A stretch of DNA of 41,454 nt from Planctomycetota bacterium (GTDB lineage: Bacteria; Planctomycetota; UBA1135; GCA-002686595), in contig VGZD01000022.1 of NCBI GenBank assembly GCA_016872715.1, positions 1 through 41,454 on the forward strand. The letters are read 5' to 3'. The notes below the pieces were generated by a model, which saw only the letters and a list, made by a program, of their open reading frames with translations, was not told the DNA's origin and ran no database searches. Shown piece after piece: positions 32,998 through 40,521 of this stretch (the first letter of the stretch is position 1; every line of letters begins with the position of its first letter). A program made the translations under genes and the position numbers.

Positions 32998-34574
32998 GAG
33001 TCCTGATGCTGGGGTGGGAATTCCCACCGCACATCACCGGCGGACTGGCGACGGCCTGCGCGGGATTGTGCGAGGGCCTGCACCGTCACGGCGTCGACGT
33101 GACGTTCGTGATCCCGCGCGCCCACGGGGACGAGGATCAGAGCCTCGTGCGCGTGGTCGGCTGCAACGAGATCGAAGTCGACGACGAGTGGAGCGAGCGC
33201 GAAACGGTCGGCCTGCGCGAGCGCGTGCACGGCCGCTGCGCCGAGAGCGCGCACCCAGGCTCCAGCGCGCTCGCGCAACTCGGCTCCAGTGCGCTCGCGC
33301 AACTCGGCTCCAGTGCGCTCGCGCAACTCGAAGCCACACGGCGCGCGGACGTCGAGCCGGGAGAACGGCCGAGCTTCGTGCTGCCGCCCGCCGACGCGCC
33401 GCGGCCCTCGGCCTACGCCACCCCCGCGACGCTCGACGCGTGGCTCGCGACGCTCGCTCCGCGCGCGCGCGCGCGAGCGCAAGGCACGAGCGCGCGTCGA
33501 ACCACCGAATGCGACGCCACGATCGGGCGCGACGTCTCGATCGATCACGACGTCGCGCTCGAACGCTCGGACGGCGAGGACTCCGAGGTCGAGCGACTCC
33601 TTCAGGTCGAAGTGCGCCGCCACGCGCGTCGCACGCTCGAATTCACCGGCCGCTACGGCGGTGAGCTGTTCGGCGAGGTCGAACGCTTCGCGCGCTGCGT
33701 CGCCGCGCTCGCGCGCCGCGAGCACTTCGACCTCGTTCACGCGCACGACTGGATGACGTTTCCCGCGGGAATCGCGGCCGCGCGCGCACTCGGCCGCCCG
33801 CTCGCCTGCCACGTGCACGCCTGCGAGTACGACCGCTCGGGAGATCATCCCGACACGCGCATCCGCGACCTCGAGCAGCTCGGCCTCGATCACGCCGACC
33901 GCGTCGTGTGCGTCAGCCACTACACCTCGCAGCAGCTCGCGCGCCGCTACCGCGTCGACGAATCGAAGCTGCGCGTCGTGCACAACGCCGTCAACAAGAG
34001 CGATCAGGCCCGCACCACGGGCAGCCAGCGGCACATCCCCGAGCCGGTGGTGCTGTTCCTCGGCCGCGTCACGTTTCAAAAGGGCCCCGACTACTTCCTC
34101 GAGGCCGCCGCGCGCGTCGTGGCCGTCGAGCCGCGCGTCAAGTTCGTGATGGTCGGCTCCGGCGACATGCTGCCCAAGATGATCGAGCGCGCCGCGCGCA
34201 TGGGACTCGCGCGCAACATGCATTTCACCGGCTTCCTCAAGGGCGCCGATGTCGAGCGCATCTACTCGCTCGCCGACATCTACGTGATGCCGTCGGTGTC
34301 CGAGCCGTTCGGAATCTCGCCGCTCGAGGCGCTCGCGCTCGACGTGCCCGTGATCGTGTCGCGCCAAAGCGGCGTGTCGGAAGTGCTGCGCAACGCGCTC
34401 AAGGTCGATTTCTGGGACGTGCAGGACATCGCCAACAAGATCCTCGCGCTGCTGCGCTATCCGGCGCTGCGCGAGCACCTGCTCGACGCGGGCCGCGAGG
34501 AAGTGCGCGCCATGAGCTGGGAAGAACGCGCCGGCGCGCTCGAGCGCGTCTACCGCGAGCTCGCGCACGCCTGA
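32994..34574 (+). CDS. GT4-family glycosyltransferase, probable glycogen-synthase-like enzyme
   Basis: This 526-residue GT-B fold enzyme starts MRVLMLGWEFPPHITGGLATACAGL, the glycine-rich acceptor-side loop. HAHDWMTFPAGIAAA and HVHACEYDRSGDH come from the N-terminal domain, and FLGRVTFQKGPDYFLEAA and the EX7E motif SEPFGISPLEA (Glu437, Glu445) from the nucleotide-sugar domain. Related enzymes sit in glucan clusters and are annotated as glycogen synthases. Residues about 60-190 form an insertion, low in conserved motifs and including three perfect GSSALAQL repeats; this makes it longer than the usual 400-450. Its donor (ADP- or UDP-glucose) cannot be told from sequence. It is translationally coupled to the debranching enzyme. 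Confidence 0.85.
   Translation: MRVLMLGWEFPPHITGGLATACAGLCEGLHRHGVDVTFVIPRAHGDEDQSLVRVVGCNEIEVDDEWSERETVGLRERVHGRCAESAHPGSSALAQLGSSALAQLGSSALAQLEATRRADVEPGERPSFVLPPADAPRPSAYATPATLDAWLATLAPRARARAQGTSARRTTECDATIGRDVSIDHDVALERSDGEDSEVERLLQVEVRRHARRTLEFTGRYGGELFGEVERFARCVAALARREHFDLVHAHDWMTFPAGIAAARALGRPLACHVHACEYDRSGDHPDTRIRDLEQLGLDHADRVVCVSHYTSQQLARRYRVDESKLRVVHNAVNKSDQARTTGSQRHIPEPVVLFLGRVTFQKGPDYFLEAAARVVAVEPRVKFVMVGSGDMLPKMIERAARMGLARNMHFTGFLKGADVERIYSLADIYVMPSVSEPFGISPLEALALDVPVIVSRQSGVSEVLRNALKVDFWDVQDIANKILALLRYPALREHLLDAGREEVRAMSWEERAGALERVYRELAHA
33258..33329 (+). repeat. Three 24-bp in-frame tandem repeats encoding GSSALAQL
   Basis: Units at 33258-33281, 33282-33305 and 33306-33329 differ at a single base (AGC to AGT, synonymous). 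They encode residues 89-112 of the glycosyltransferase. Eight codons per unit keep the reading frame whatever the copy number, so length variation would be tolerated. Confidence 0.95.
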
Positions 34575-34644
34575 GCCGCATCGACCACGCGCGCTCCCGC
34601 ACGAGTGCTGAACTCAGGCCTCGAAGTCCCTATCCTCGCCGCCC

Positions 34645-35964
34645 ATGCGCTCGATCGTCTTCTACTTTCAGGTGCACCAGCCCTGGCGCCTGAGGCACTA
34701 CACCTTCTTCGACATCGCGTCGGGCAAGGAGTGGTTCGACGACGCCGAGAACGCGCGCATCGTGCGCCGCGTCGCGCAGAAGTGCTACCTGCCGATGAAT
34801 GCGCAGATGCTCGAGCAGATCGAGCGGCACGAAGGTCGCTTCCGCGTGTCGTACTCGATCTCCGGCGCCGCGCTCGACCAGTTCGAGCGCTGGGTGCCCG
34901 AGGCGATCGAGAGCTTCCAGAAGCTCGCGGCCACGGGCTGCGTCGAGTTTCTCGGCGAGACCTCGCACCACTCGCTCGCGGCGCTCGCCTGCCCAGAGGA
35001 GTTCGACGCGCAGGTGCTCGATCAGGCCGCGCGCATCGAGCAACTCTTCGGCCGCCGTCCGACGACCTTTCGCAACACCGAACTCGTCATCACCAACGAG
35101 ATCGCGCGCCGCGCGGAGGGACTGGGCTTCCGCGCGATCCTCGGGGAAGGCGCCGACCAACTGCTCGGCTGGCGCAGCCCCCACCGCGTCTACCGCCCCG
35201 AGGGATGCGAGCGCATCAAGTTGCTCCTGCGCTCCTACCGCTACTCGGACGACATCGCCTTCCGCTTCTCCAACAAGAGCTGGCCCGAGTATCCGCTGCC
35301 CGCCGAGCGCTTCGCGCGCTGGCTCGCCGGCCTGGGCGAGAAGGAGCGCTTCGTGGGCCTGTTCATGGACTACGAGACCTTCGGCGAGCATCAGTGGGAG
35401 GAAACGGGCATCTTTCGTTTCATGCGCGAACTTCCAGCCGCCTGTCTTTCCACGGGCGCGCTTGATTTCCGCACCCCCTCCGAGGTCGCCGAGGCCCTCG
35501 ACCCCGTGGCGCGGCTCGACATCCCGCGCCCCATCAGTTGGGCCGACGCCGAGCGCGACCTGACCGCATGGCTGGGCAACCCGATGCAGAAGGCCGCCCA
35601 CGAGGCGCTCTACGGCCTGCTGGGTGAAGTCCAGAAACTGGCCGAGCGCGGAGTGGAAGGACCGTACCAGAAGTGGCGTCGGCTCTCGACCTCCGACCAC
35701 GTCTACTACATGTGTACGAAGTGGTTCTCCGATGGGGACGTACACAAGTACTTCAGCCCGTACGCCACCCCCCACGACGCGTTCATCTCGTTCATGAACG
35801 TCTTCGATGACCTGTCCAGGGAGGTGCGCAACGGGCTCGAGGCGCTTGCGGCCACTCCCAGCCCCCTCCCGCTCGCCCCACCCAACGAACCCCGGACGCC
35901 AGCGTCCGCGGGCTCCTCCGCCCCCGCGCCCGCGTCCAACCTCGCACCCAACAAGCATCCGTGA
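34645..35964 (+). CDS. GH57 family glycoside hydrolase (alpha-amylase type)
   Basis: This 439-residue protein carries all five GH57 conserved regions: HQPWR (11-15), GETSHHS (104-110), FRNTELVI (142-149, catalytic nucleophile Glu146), MDYETFGEHQ (241-250, acid/base Asp242) and TSDHVYYM near 353. GH57 members hydrolyse or transfer alpha-1,4-glucan chains; this one matches the short alpha-amylase group rather than branching enzymes, which are longer and have a C-terminal helical domain. The last 35 or so residues are a Pro/Ala-rich low-complexity tail. Its stop overlaps the GTG start of the synthase-phosphorylase by 4 bp, so the two are translationally coupled. No signal peptide is seen, so it acts in the cytoplasm on stored glucan. 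Confidence 0.92.
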   Translation: MRSIVFYFQVHQPWRLRHYTFFDIASGKEWFDDAENARIVRRVAQKCYLPMNAQMLEQIERHEGRFRVSYSISGAALDQFERWVPEAIESFQKLAATGCVEFLGETSHHSLAALACPEEFDAQVLDQAARIEQLFGRRPTTFRNTELVITNEIARRAEGLGFRAILGEGADQLLGWRSPHRVYRPEGCERIKLLLRSYRYSDDIAFRFSNKSWPEYPLPAERFARWLAGLGEKERFVGLFMDYETFGEHQWEETGIFRFMRELPAACLSTGALDFRTPSEVAEALDPVARLDIPRPISWADAERDLTAWLGNPMQKAAHEALYGLLGEVQKLAERGVEGPYQKWRRLSTSDHVYYMCTKWFSDGDVHKYFSPYATPHDAFISFMNVFDDLSREVRNGLEALAATPSPLPLAPPNEPRTPASAGSSAPAPASNLAPNKHP

Positions 35965-38900
35965 GCTTCACCCTCTTCGAAGTCAGCTGGGAAGTTTGCA
36001 ACAAGGTCGGCGGCATCCACACCGTCATCTCGACCAAGGCCAAGACGCTCGTCACGCGCCTAGGCGACGAGTACGTCGCCATCGGACCGTGGCTGCTCGG
36101 CAAGCGCGAGTCGAGCGACGTGTTCGTGGAAGAGCCCGGCCACGAGGGCTTCGCGCAGGCCTGCCGCGACATGGGCGTGCCCGTGCGCATCGGCCGCTGG
36201 CAGATCCCCGGTCGGCCGCTGACGATCTTGGTCGAGTTCACCGGCCTGTACGCGCGCAAGAACGACATCCTCGCCGACCTGTGGACGAGCCACGGGGTCG
36301 ATTCGATCACCGGCGGCTGGGACTACGACGAACCGGTGATGTTCGGCTGGGCCGCCGCGATGGTGATCGAGCGCTGGTGCCAAGAGCGCGTCTCGCGCAC
36401 GACCGGCCACGCCGTCGCCCAGTTCCACGAGTGGATGACGGGCTCGGGCCTGCTGTACCTGCAGTCCAAGCTGCCCGCGGTCGGCACGGTCTTCACCACC
36501 CACGCGACGATCCTCGGCCGCAGCCTCGGCCACGGCGGCAAGGAACCGGCCGAAGGCCTCGCGGGCCGCACTCCCGAGCAGGCCGCCACCGACTGCGGCG
36601 TGCGCTCCAAGCACTCGATGGAGTCGACCTGCGCGCGCAAGGCCGACGTGTTCACGACGGTGAGCGAGATCACCGCGCGCGAGGCCGAGTTGCTGCTCGG
36701 ACGCCGCGCCGATCCGCTGCTCCCCAACGGCATCGACCTCGCCGTGATCGACGAGCTCGCCGGACCCGTGCTGCGCCCCGAGGCGCGCCGCCGCCTCTCC
36801 GCGCTCGCCTCGCGTTTCCTCGGCCGCGACGTCTCCAACGCCGCCTTCCTGCTGGCCTCGGGCCGCTACGAGTTCCACAACAAGGGCCTCGACCTCCTGA
36901 TGGAGTCGCTCGCCCAAGTCAACGCGCGCCCGGGCCGCGAGGTGGTCGCCTTCTTCGCCGTGCCCGCCGGGCAGACGGGCCTCTCGCAGGCCCTGCGCGA
37001 GCGCCTCGCGCACCCCGATGCGCCGGCCAGCGATGCGCTCGGCCTCTCCACGCACAACCTGATCGATCCAGAGAACGACCCGATCCAAAAAAGCGCCCTG
37101 CGGCTGGGCCTCACCAACTCGGTCGGCGCGCGCGTGACGCTGGTCCAAGTCCCGATCTACTTGCACAAGTCCGACGGCTTCCTCGACCTGCCCTACGAGG
37201 CGGTCCTGCGCGCCGTCGACCTGTCGCTGTTCCCGTCGTTCTACGAGCCCTGGGGCTACACGCCCGAGGAGAGCCTCACGGTCGGCGTGCCGACCGTCAC
37301 CACCGACCTCGCGGGCTTCGGCCTGTGGGCCAAGGGCGAGAAGCTCGGGCCGGGCGACGGCGTGTGGCTGCTCGAGCGCAGCGAGATCGACGACGTGGCC
37401 GCGGCGAACGAGCTCGGCCGCTGGATCGAGCGCTTCGTGGCCGAGGAAATCGGTCGCGAGGGCGTGGTCGAGGCCTGTCGCCAGACGGCCCAGCGCACGG
37501 CGTGGTCGGGCTTGGTCGAGCGCTACTACACCGCCTTCGAACGCTCGCTCGCGGCCGTCGCGGCGCGCATCGAGGGCCAGCCCATGGCTCGCTTCCGTCC
37601 GCGCGTCGCCATGACGGTCGCGGCGAGTGTCGAAGGCGCGCGGCCGCGCCTGTACTCATTCGAGGTTTCGGCGACGCTGCCCGAAGAGCTCGCCGGGCTC
37701 GAGCGCCTCTCGCGCAACCTGTACTGGTGCTGGGATCCCGAGGGTCCCGCGCTGTTCGAGGAAATCTCGCAAGTCGGCTGGGACTCCGCCGGTCACAACC
37801 CGGTGCTGTTCCTGCGCATGGCGTTCCCCGAGGACATCGCCGCGCGCGCCAAGGACTCCGGCTACGTGGCCAAGCTGCGCCGCGTGCTCGCGCGCTTCGA
37901 CGCCTACATGGCGCGCAAGTCCACGCAGCGCTTCGGCGCGCTCACGCCCGACCATCCGGTGGCCTACTTCTGCGCCGAGTTCGGCATCCACGAGTCGCTC
38001 AAGGTCTACTCGGGAGGCTTGGGCATCCTCGCCGGCGACCACCTCAAGTCCGCCAGCGATCTGGGACTGCCGCTCGTGGGCATCGGCCTGTTCTACCGCG
38101 CGGGCTACCTGCGCCAGAAGATCAGCGCCGACGGCGATCAGCTCGCGCTCGAAGCCGACAACGACCCGCGCAACCTCGCGCTCGAACTCGTGCGCGACGC
38201 CGAGGGCAAGCAGCTCGAAGTGCAATTGCCGCTGCCGTCCGCGACGCTGCACCTGCGCGCGTGGCGCGCGCGCGTCGGCCGCGTCGACCTGTACCTGCTC
38301 GACGCGGATCTCGAGAAAAACCGGCCCGAAGACCGCCGCATCACGCAGCAGCTCTACGGCGGCGACCACGAGCAGCGCCTGCGCCAAGAGCTCGTGCTCG
38401 GCCGCGGCGGCGTCAAGCTGCTCGGCGCCATGGGCGTCGTGCCCGGCGTGTTCCACATCAACGAAGGACACGCGGCCTTCCTCGTGATCTCGCGCACGGC
38501 GCGCCTGATCCGCGACCACGGCCTGACGTTCGAGGAGGCGCGCGAGGTCGTGCGCTCGACGACCGTCTTCACGACGCACACGCCCGTCCCCGCTGGCCAC
38601 GACCGCTTCGGCGAGGACCTGATGCGGCGTTACTTCAGCGACATCGAGGGCTGGCTCGGCGTCACGTGGGAGCGCTTCATGGCGCTCGGCAGTACCGCTG
38701 ACGATCGCAGCAACTTCAACATGACCTACCTCGCGATGAGCTTCGCCGGGTTCGTCAACGGCGTGAGCAAGCTGCACGGGGAAGTCTCGAAGGACTTGCT
38801 GCGTCCGTTCTGGCCGCGCCTGCTGCGCACCGAGTTGCCGGTGACGTCGGTCACCAACGGCGTGCACCTCGCGTCGTGGATGCACCCACAGATCCAACGC

Positions 38901-40172
38901 CTGTGCGGCGGCGGCGCCCAGCCCGTGAACGGCGCGGAATTCGGCGCGCGCGCGCGCGCGCTCGAGCCCGCGGCCCTGTGGGCCGTGCGCACGACGCTGC
39001 GCCAGCGCCTGCTCGACCACGCGCGCGTCAACATCGAGCGCTCGTTCCTCGAACGCCACGACAGCCCGGCGCTGATGCAGACCGTGCTCGCGGGCCTCGA
39101 ACCCGACGCGCTGCTGATCGGCTTCGCGCGCCGCTTCGCGCCCTACAAGCGCGCCGATCTCTTGTTCCGCGACCTCGAGCGACTGAAGTCGATCGTGTCG
39201 AACTCGCAGCGGCCCGTGCGCATCTTCTTCGCAGGCAAGGCACACCCGCGCGACGGCGAGGGTCAGAAGATCCTGCGCCGCGTGGTCGAGTACACGCGCC
39301 GCCCGGAGTTCGCGGGGAAGATCTTCTTCCTCGAGGACTACGACATCGAACTCGCGCGCGCGCTCGTGCAGGGCGTCGACGTGTGGCTCAACAACCCCGT
39401 CCGCATGCTCGAAGCGAGCGGCACGTCGGGCATGAAGGTGGCGGCCAACGGCGGCCTGAACCTCTCGATCGCCGACGGCTGGTGGATCGAGGGCTTCGAC
39501 GGCCACAACGGCTGGACCGTCGGCGAGGAGCGCGTGTGGCCCAATCCCCTGCTGCAGGACGAGACCGACGGACGCAGCATCGTCGACTTGATCGAGCGCG
39601 AGCTCGTGCCGCTCTACTTCGAGCGCGACGGTGACAACGTGCCGCGCCGCTGGCTCGAGCGCTCGCTGCGCTCGCTCGCCACGCTGCCCGCGGAGTTCAA
39701 CACCGACCGCATGGTGAGCGAATACCGCGACCGCGCCTACGCCCCCATGGCGCTCGCTTCGGTCGAGCTCGTGCGCGAGCGCTTCGCCGCGGCGCGCGAC
39801 ATCGCCAGCTCGCGCACGCGCCTGCGCAAGGCCTTCCACGAGGTCGCGATCCGCGAGGCGCAGGTCTCCGATCTCAGCGGCCTGCGCGTCGGCGACACCG
39901 TCGAAGCGCGCGTCAAGGTCGATCTCGCGGGGCTCGCGCCCGCGGATGTGAACGTCGAGCTCGTGCTCGGCCATGCCAAGCAACCCGGCGAGTTGCGCAA
40001 TCCGATCGCGGTGCGCCTGTGCGCCGAGGGCGCGCCCGAGGGACGCACGCAGCTCTTCAGCGGCACTCACACGCTCGCTCGTTCGGGCAACTTCGCCTAC
40101 GGCCTGCGCGTGCGCGCCCATCCGAGCAAGGGCATCGACGACGGCTTCTCGGACCTCGTGGTCTGGGCCTAG
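35961..40172 (+). CDS. glgP: Bifunctional glycogen synthase (GT3) - alpha-glucan phosphorylase (GT35) fusion
   Basis: The 1403-residue protein joins two enzymes. Residues 1-535 are a eukaryote-type glycogen synthase: FEVSWEVCNKVGGIHTVISTKA (6-27), HEWMTGSGLLY, TTHATILGR, and the catalytic loop FYEPWGYTPEESL with Glu429. Residues about 565-1290 are a short-type (TIGR02094) alpha-glucan phosphorylase: LPEELAGLERLSRNLYWCW, YFCAEFGIHESLKVYSGGLGILAGDHLKSASDLG (669 on), INEGHAAF, and the pyridoxal-phosphate site EASGTSGMKVAANG with Lys1159. A C-terminal beta domain (about 1300-1403) is usual for this type. The arginine-rich glucose-6-phosphate sensor of eukaryotic synthases is reduced (ACRQTAQRTAWSGLVERYY). 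GT3 enzymes use UDP-glucose, so the synthase half probably does too. Similar fusions exist in other bacteria. The start is GTG, overlapping the GH57 stop. Confidence 0.92.
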   Translation: MSFTLFEVSWEVCNKVGGIHTVISTKAKTLVTRLGDEYVAIGPWLLGKRESSDVFVEEPGHEGFAQACRDMGVPVRIGRWQIPGRPLTILVEFTGLYARKNDILADLWTSHGVDSITGGWDYDEPVMFGWAAAMVIERWCQERVSRTTGHAVAQFHEWMTGSGLLYLQSKLPAVGTVFTTHATILGRSLGHGGKEPAEGLAGRTPEQAATDCGVRSKHSMESTCARKADVFTTVSEITAREAELLLGRRADPLLPNGIDLAVIDELAGPVLRPEARRRLSALASRFLGRDVSNAAFLLASGRYEFHNKGLDLLMESLAQVNARPGREVVAFFAVPAGQTGLSQALRERLAHPDAPASDALGLSTHNLIDPENDPIQKSALRLGLTNSVGARVTLVQVPIYLHKSDGFLDLPYEAVLRAVDLSLFPSFYEPWGYTPEESLTVGVPTVTTDLAGFGLWAKGEKLGPGDGVWLLERSEIDDVAAANELGRWIERFVAEEIGREGVVEACRQTAQRTAWSGLVERYYTAFERSLAAVAARIEGQPMARFRPRVAMTVAASVEGARPRLYSFEVSATLPEELAGLERLSRNLYWCWDPEGPALFEEISQVGWDSAGHNPVLFLRMAFPEDIAARAKDSGYVAKLRRVLARFDAYMARKSTQRFGALTPDHPVAYFCAEFGIHESLKVYSGGLGILAGDHLKSASDLGLPLVGIGLFYRAGYLRQKISADGDQLALEADNDPRNLALELVRDAEGKQLEVQLPLPSATLHLRAWRARVGRVDLYLLDADLEKNRPEDRRITQQLYGGDHEQRLRQELVLGRGGVKLLGAMGVVPGVFHINEGHAAFLVISRTARLIRDHGLTFEEAREVVRSTTVFTTHTPVPAGHDRFGEDLMRRYFSDIEGWLGVTWERFMALGSTADDRSNFNMTYLAMSFAGFVNGVSKLHGEVSKDLLRPFWPRLLRTELPVTSVTNGVHLASWMHPQIQRLCGGGAQPVNGAEFGARARALEPAALWAVRTTLRQRLLDHARVNIERSFLERHDSPALMQTVLAGLEPDALLIGFARRFAPYKRADLLFRDLERLKSIVSNSQRPVRIFFAGKAHPRDGEGQKILRRVVEYTRRPEFAGKIFFLEDYDIELARALVQGVDVWLNNPVRMLEASGTSGMKVAANGGLNLSIADGWWIEGFDGHNGWTVGEERVWPNPLLQDETDGRSIVDLIERELVPLYFERDGDNVPRRWLERSLRSLATLPAEFNTDRMVSEYRDRAYAPMALASVELVRERFAAARDIASSRTRLRKAFHEVAIREAQVSDLSGLRVGDTVEARVKVDLAGLAPADVNVELVLGHAKQPGELRNPIAVRLCAEGAPEGRTQLFSGTHTLARSGNFAYGLRVRAHPSKGIDDGFSDLVVWA

Positions 40173-40214
40173 CCGCCCGCGCGCCGCGCTCCCACCGCCC
40201 TCCGGCGTCGATTC

Positions 40215-40249
40215 GGCCCGCCCTGTCCCCAGTCTGGGCACGGCGGGCC
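40215..40249 (+). terminator. Terminator of the glucan operon
   Basis: Arms GGCCCGCC and GGCGGGCC enclose an inner stem (TGTCCC/GGGCA), forming a long G+C-rich hairpin 43 bp after the synthase-phosphorylase stop, followed by CTTGTCGTTG. The tail is moderately T-rich. Confidence 0.7.
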
Positions 40250-40288
40250 CTTGTCGTTGCGGTGCACGCGACCGACGTCGCTGCCGCG

Positions 40289-40317
40289 GCTTGCGTAGGG
40301 CTTGCGTAGGGCTTGCG
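40289..40317. repeat. 11-bp tandem repeat, 2.6 copies
   Basis: GCTTGCGTAGG occurs at 40289-40299 and 40300-40310, followed by a partial GCTTGCG (40311-40317). The full copies are identical. Confidence 0.85.
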
Positions 40318-40379
40318 AGCGCGGCGTCGCGCGCCCCGCGCGGGACCCTATCCTGTCCGTGCGGGAACGGGATTTGCCC

Positions 40380-40458
40380 CGCACGGAGTTGGCCTCGCAC
40401 GGAGTTGGCCTCGCGCGGAGCTCGGCTCGCATGGGCTCGCCTCGCATGGGGCTTGCCA
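40380..40458. repeat. Decayed 16-bp tandem repeat, about five copies
   Basis: CGCACGGAGTTGGCCT is perfect at 40380-40395 and 40396-40411. Three further units of 15-16 bp (40412-40458) keep the pattern CGC-GG---GCCT with increasing differences. The gradient from identical to diverged units suggests recent local duplication. Confidence 0.75.
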
Positions 40459-40521
40459 CGCGAGCCTCACCGTGCCGGGCACCCCCGCGCCGCGCGGCCC
40501 CCGCCGCCCTGACCCTCAGCC

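Larger units (their letters stand above)
40173..40521. other. Intergenic region with terminator and two minisatellites
   Basis: These 349 bp separate the glucan operon from the last gene. They contain the operon terminator, an 11-bp tandem repeat (40289-40317) and a decayed 16-bp repeat (40380-40458). No convincing coding frame or tRNA fold is present. The promoter of the next gene should lie here, but no clear -35/-10 pair is visible. Confidence 0.5.

Noticed and set aside
37656..40400. Leftward open frame of about 914 codons opposite the phosphorylase half
   Set aside because: No motifs; the sense strand carries unmistakable phosphorylase sequence.
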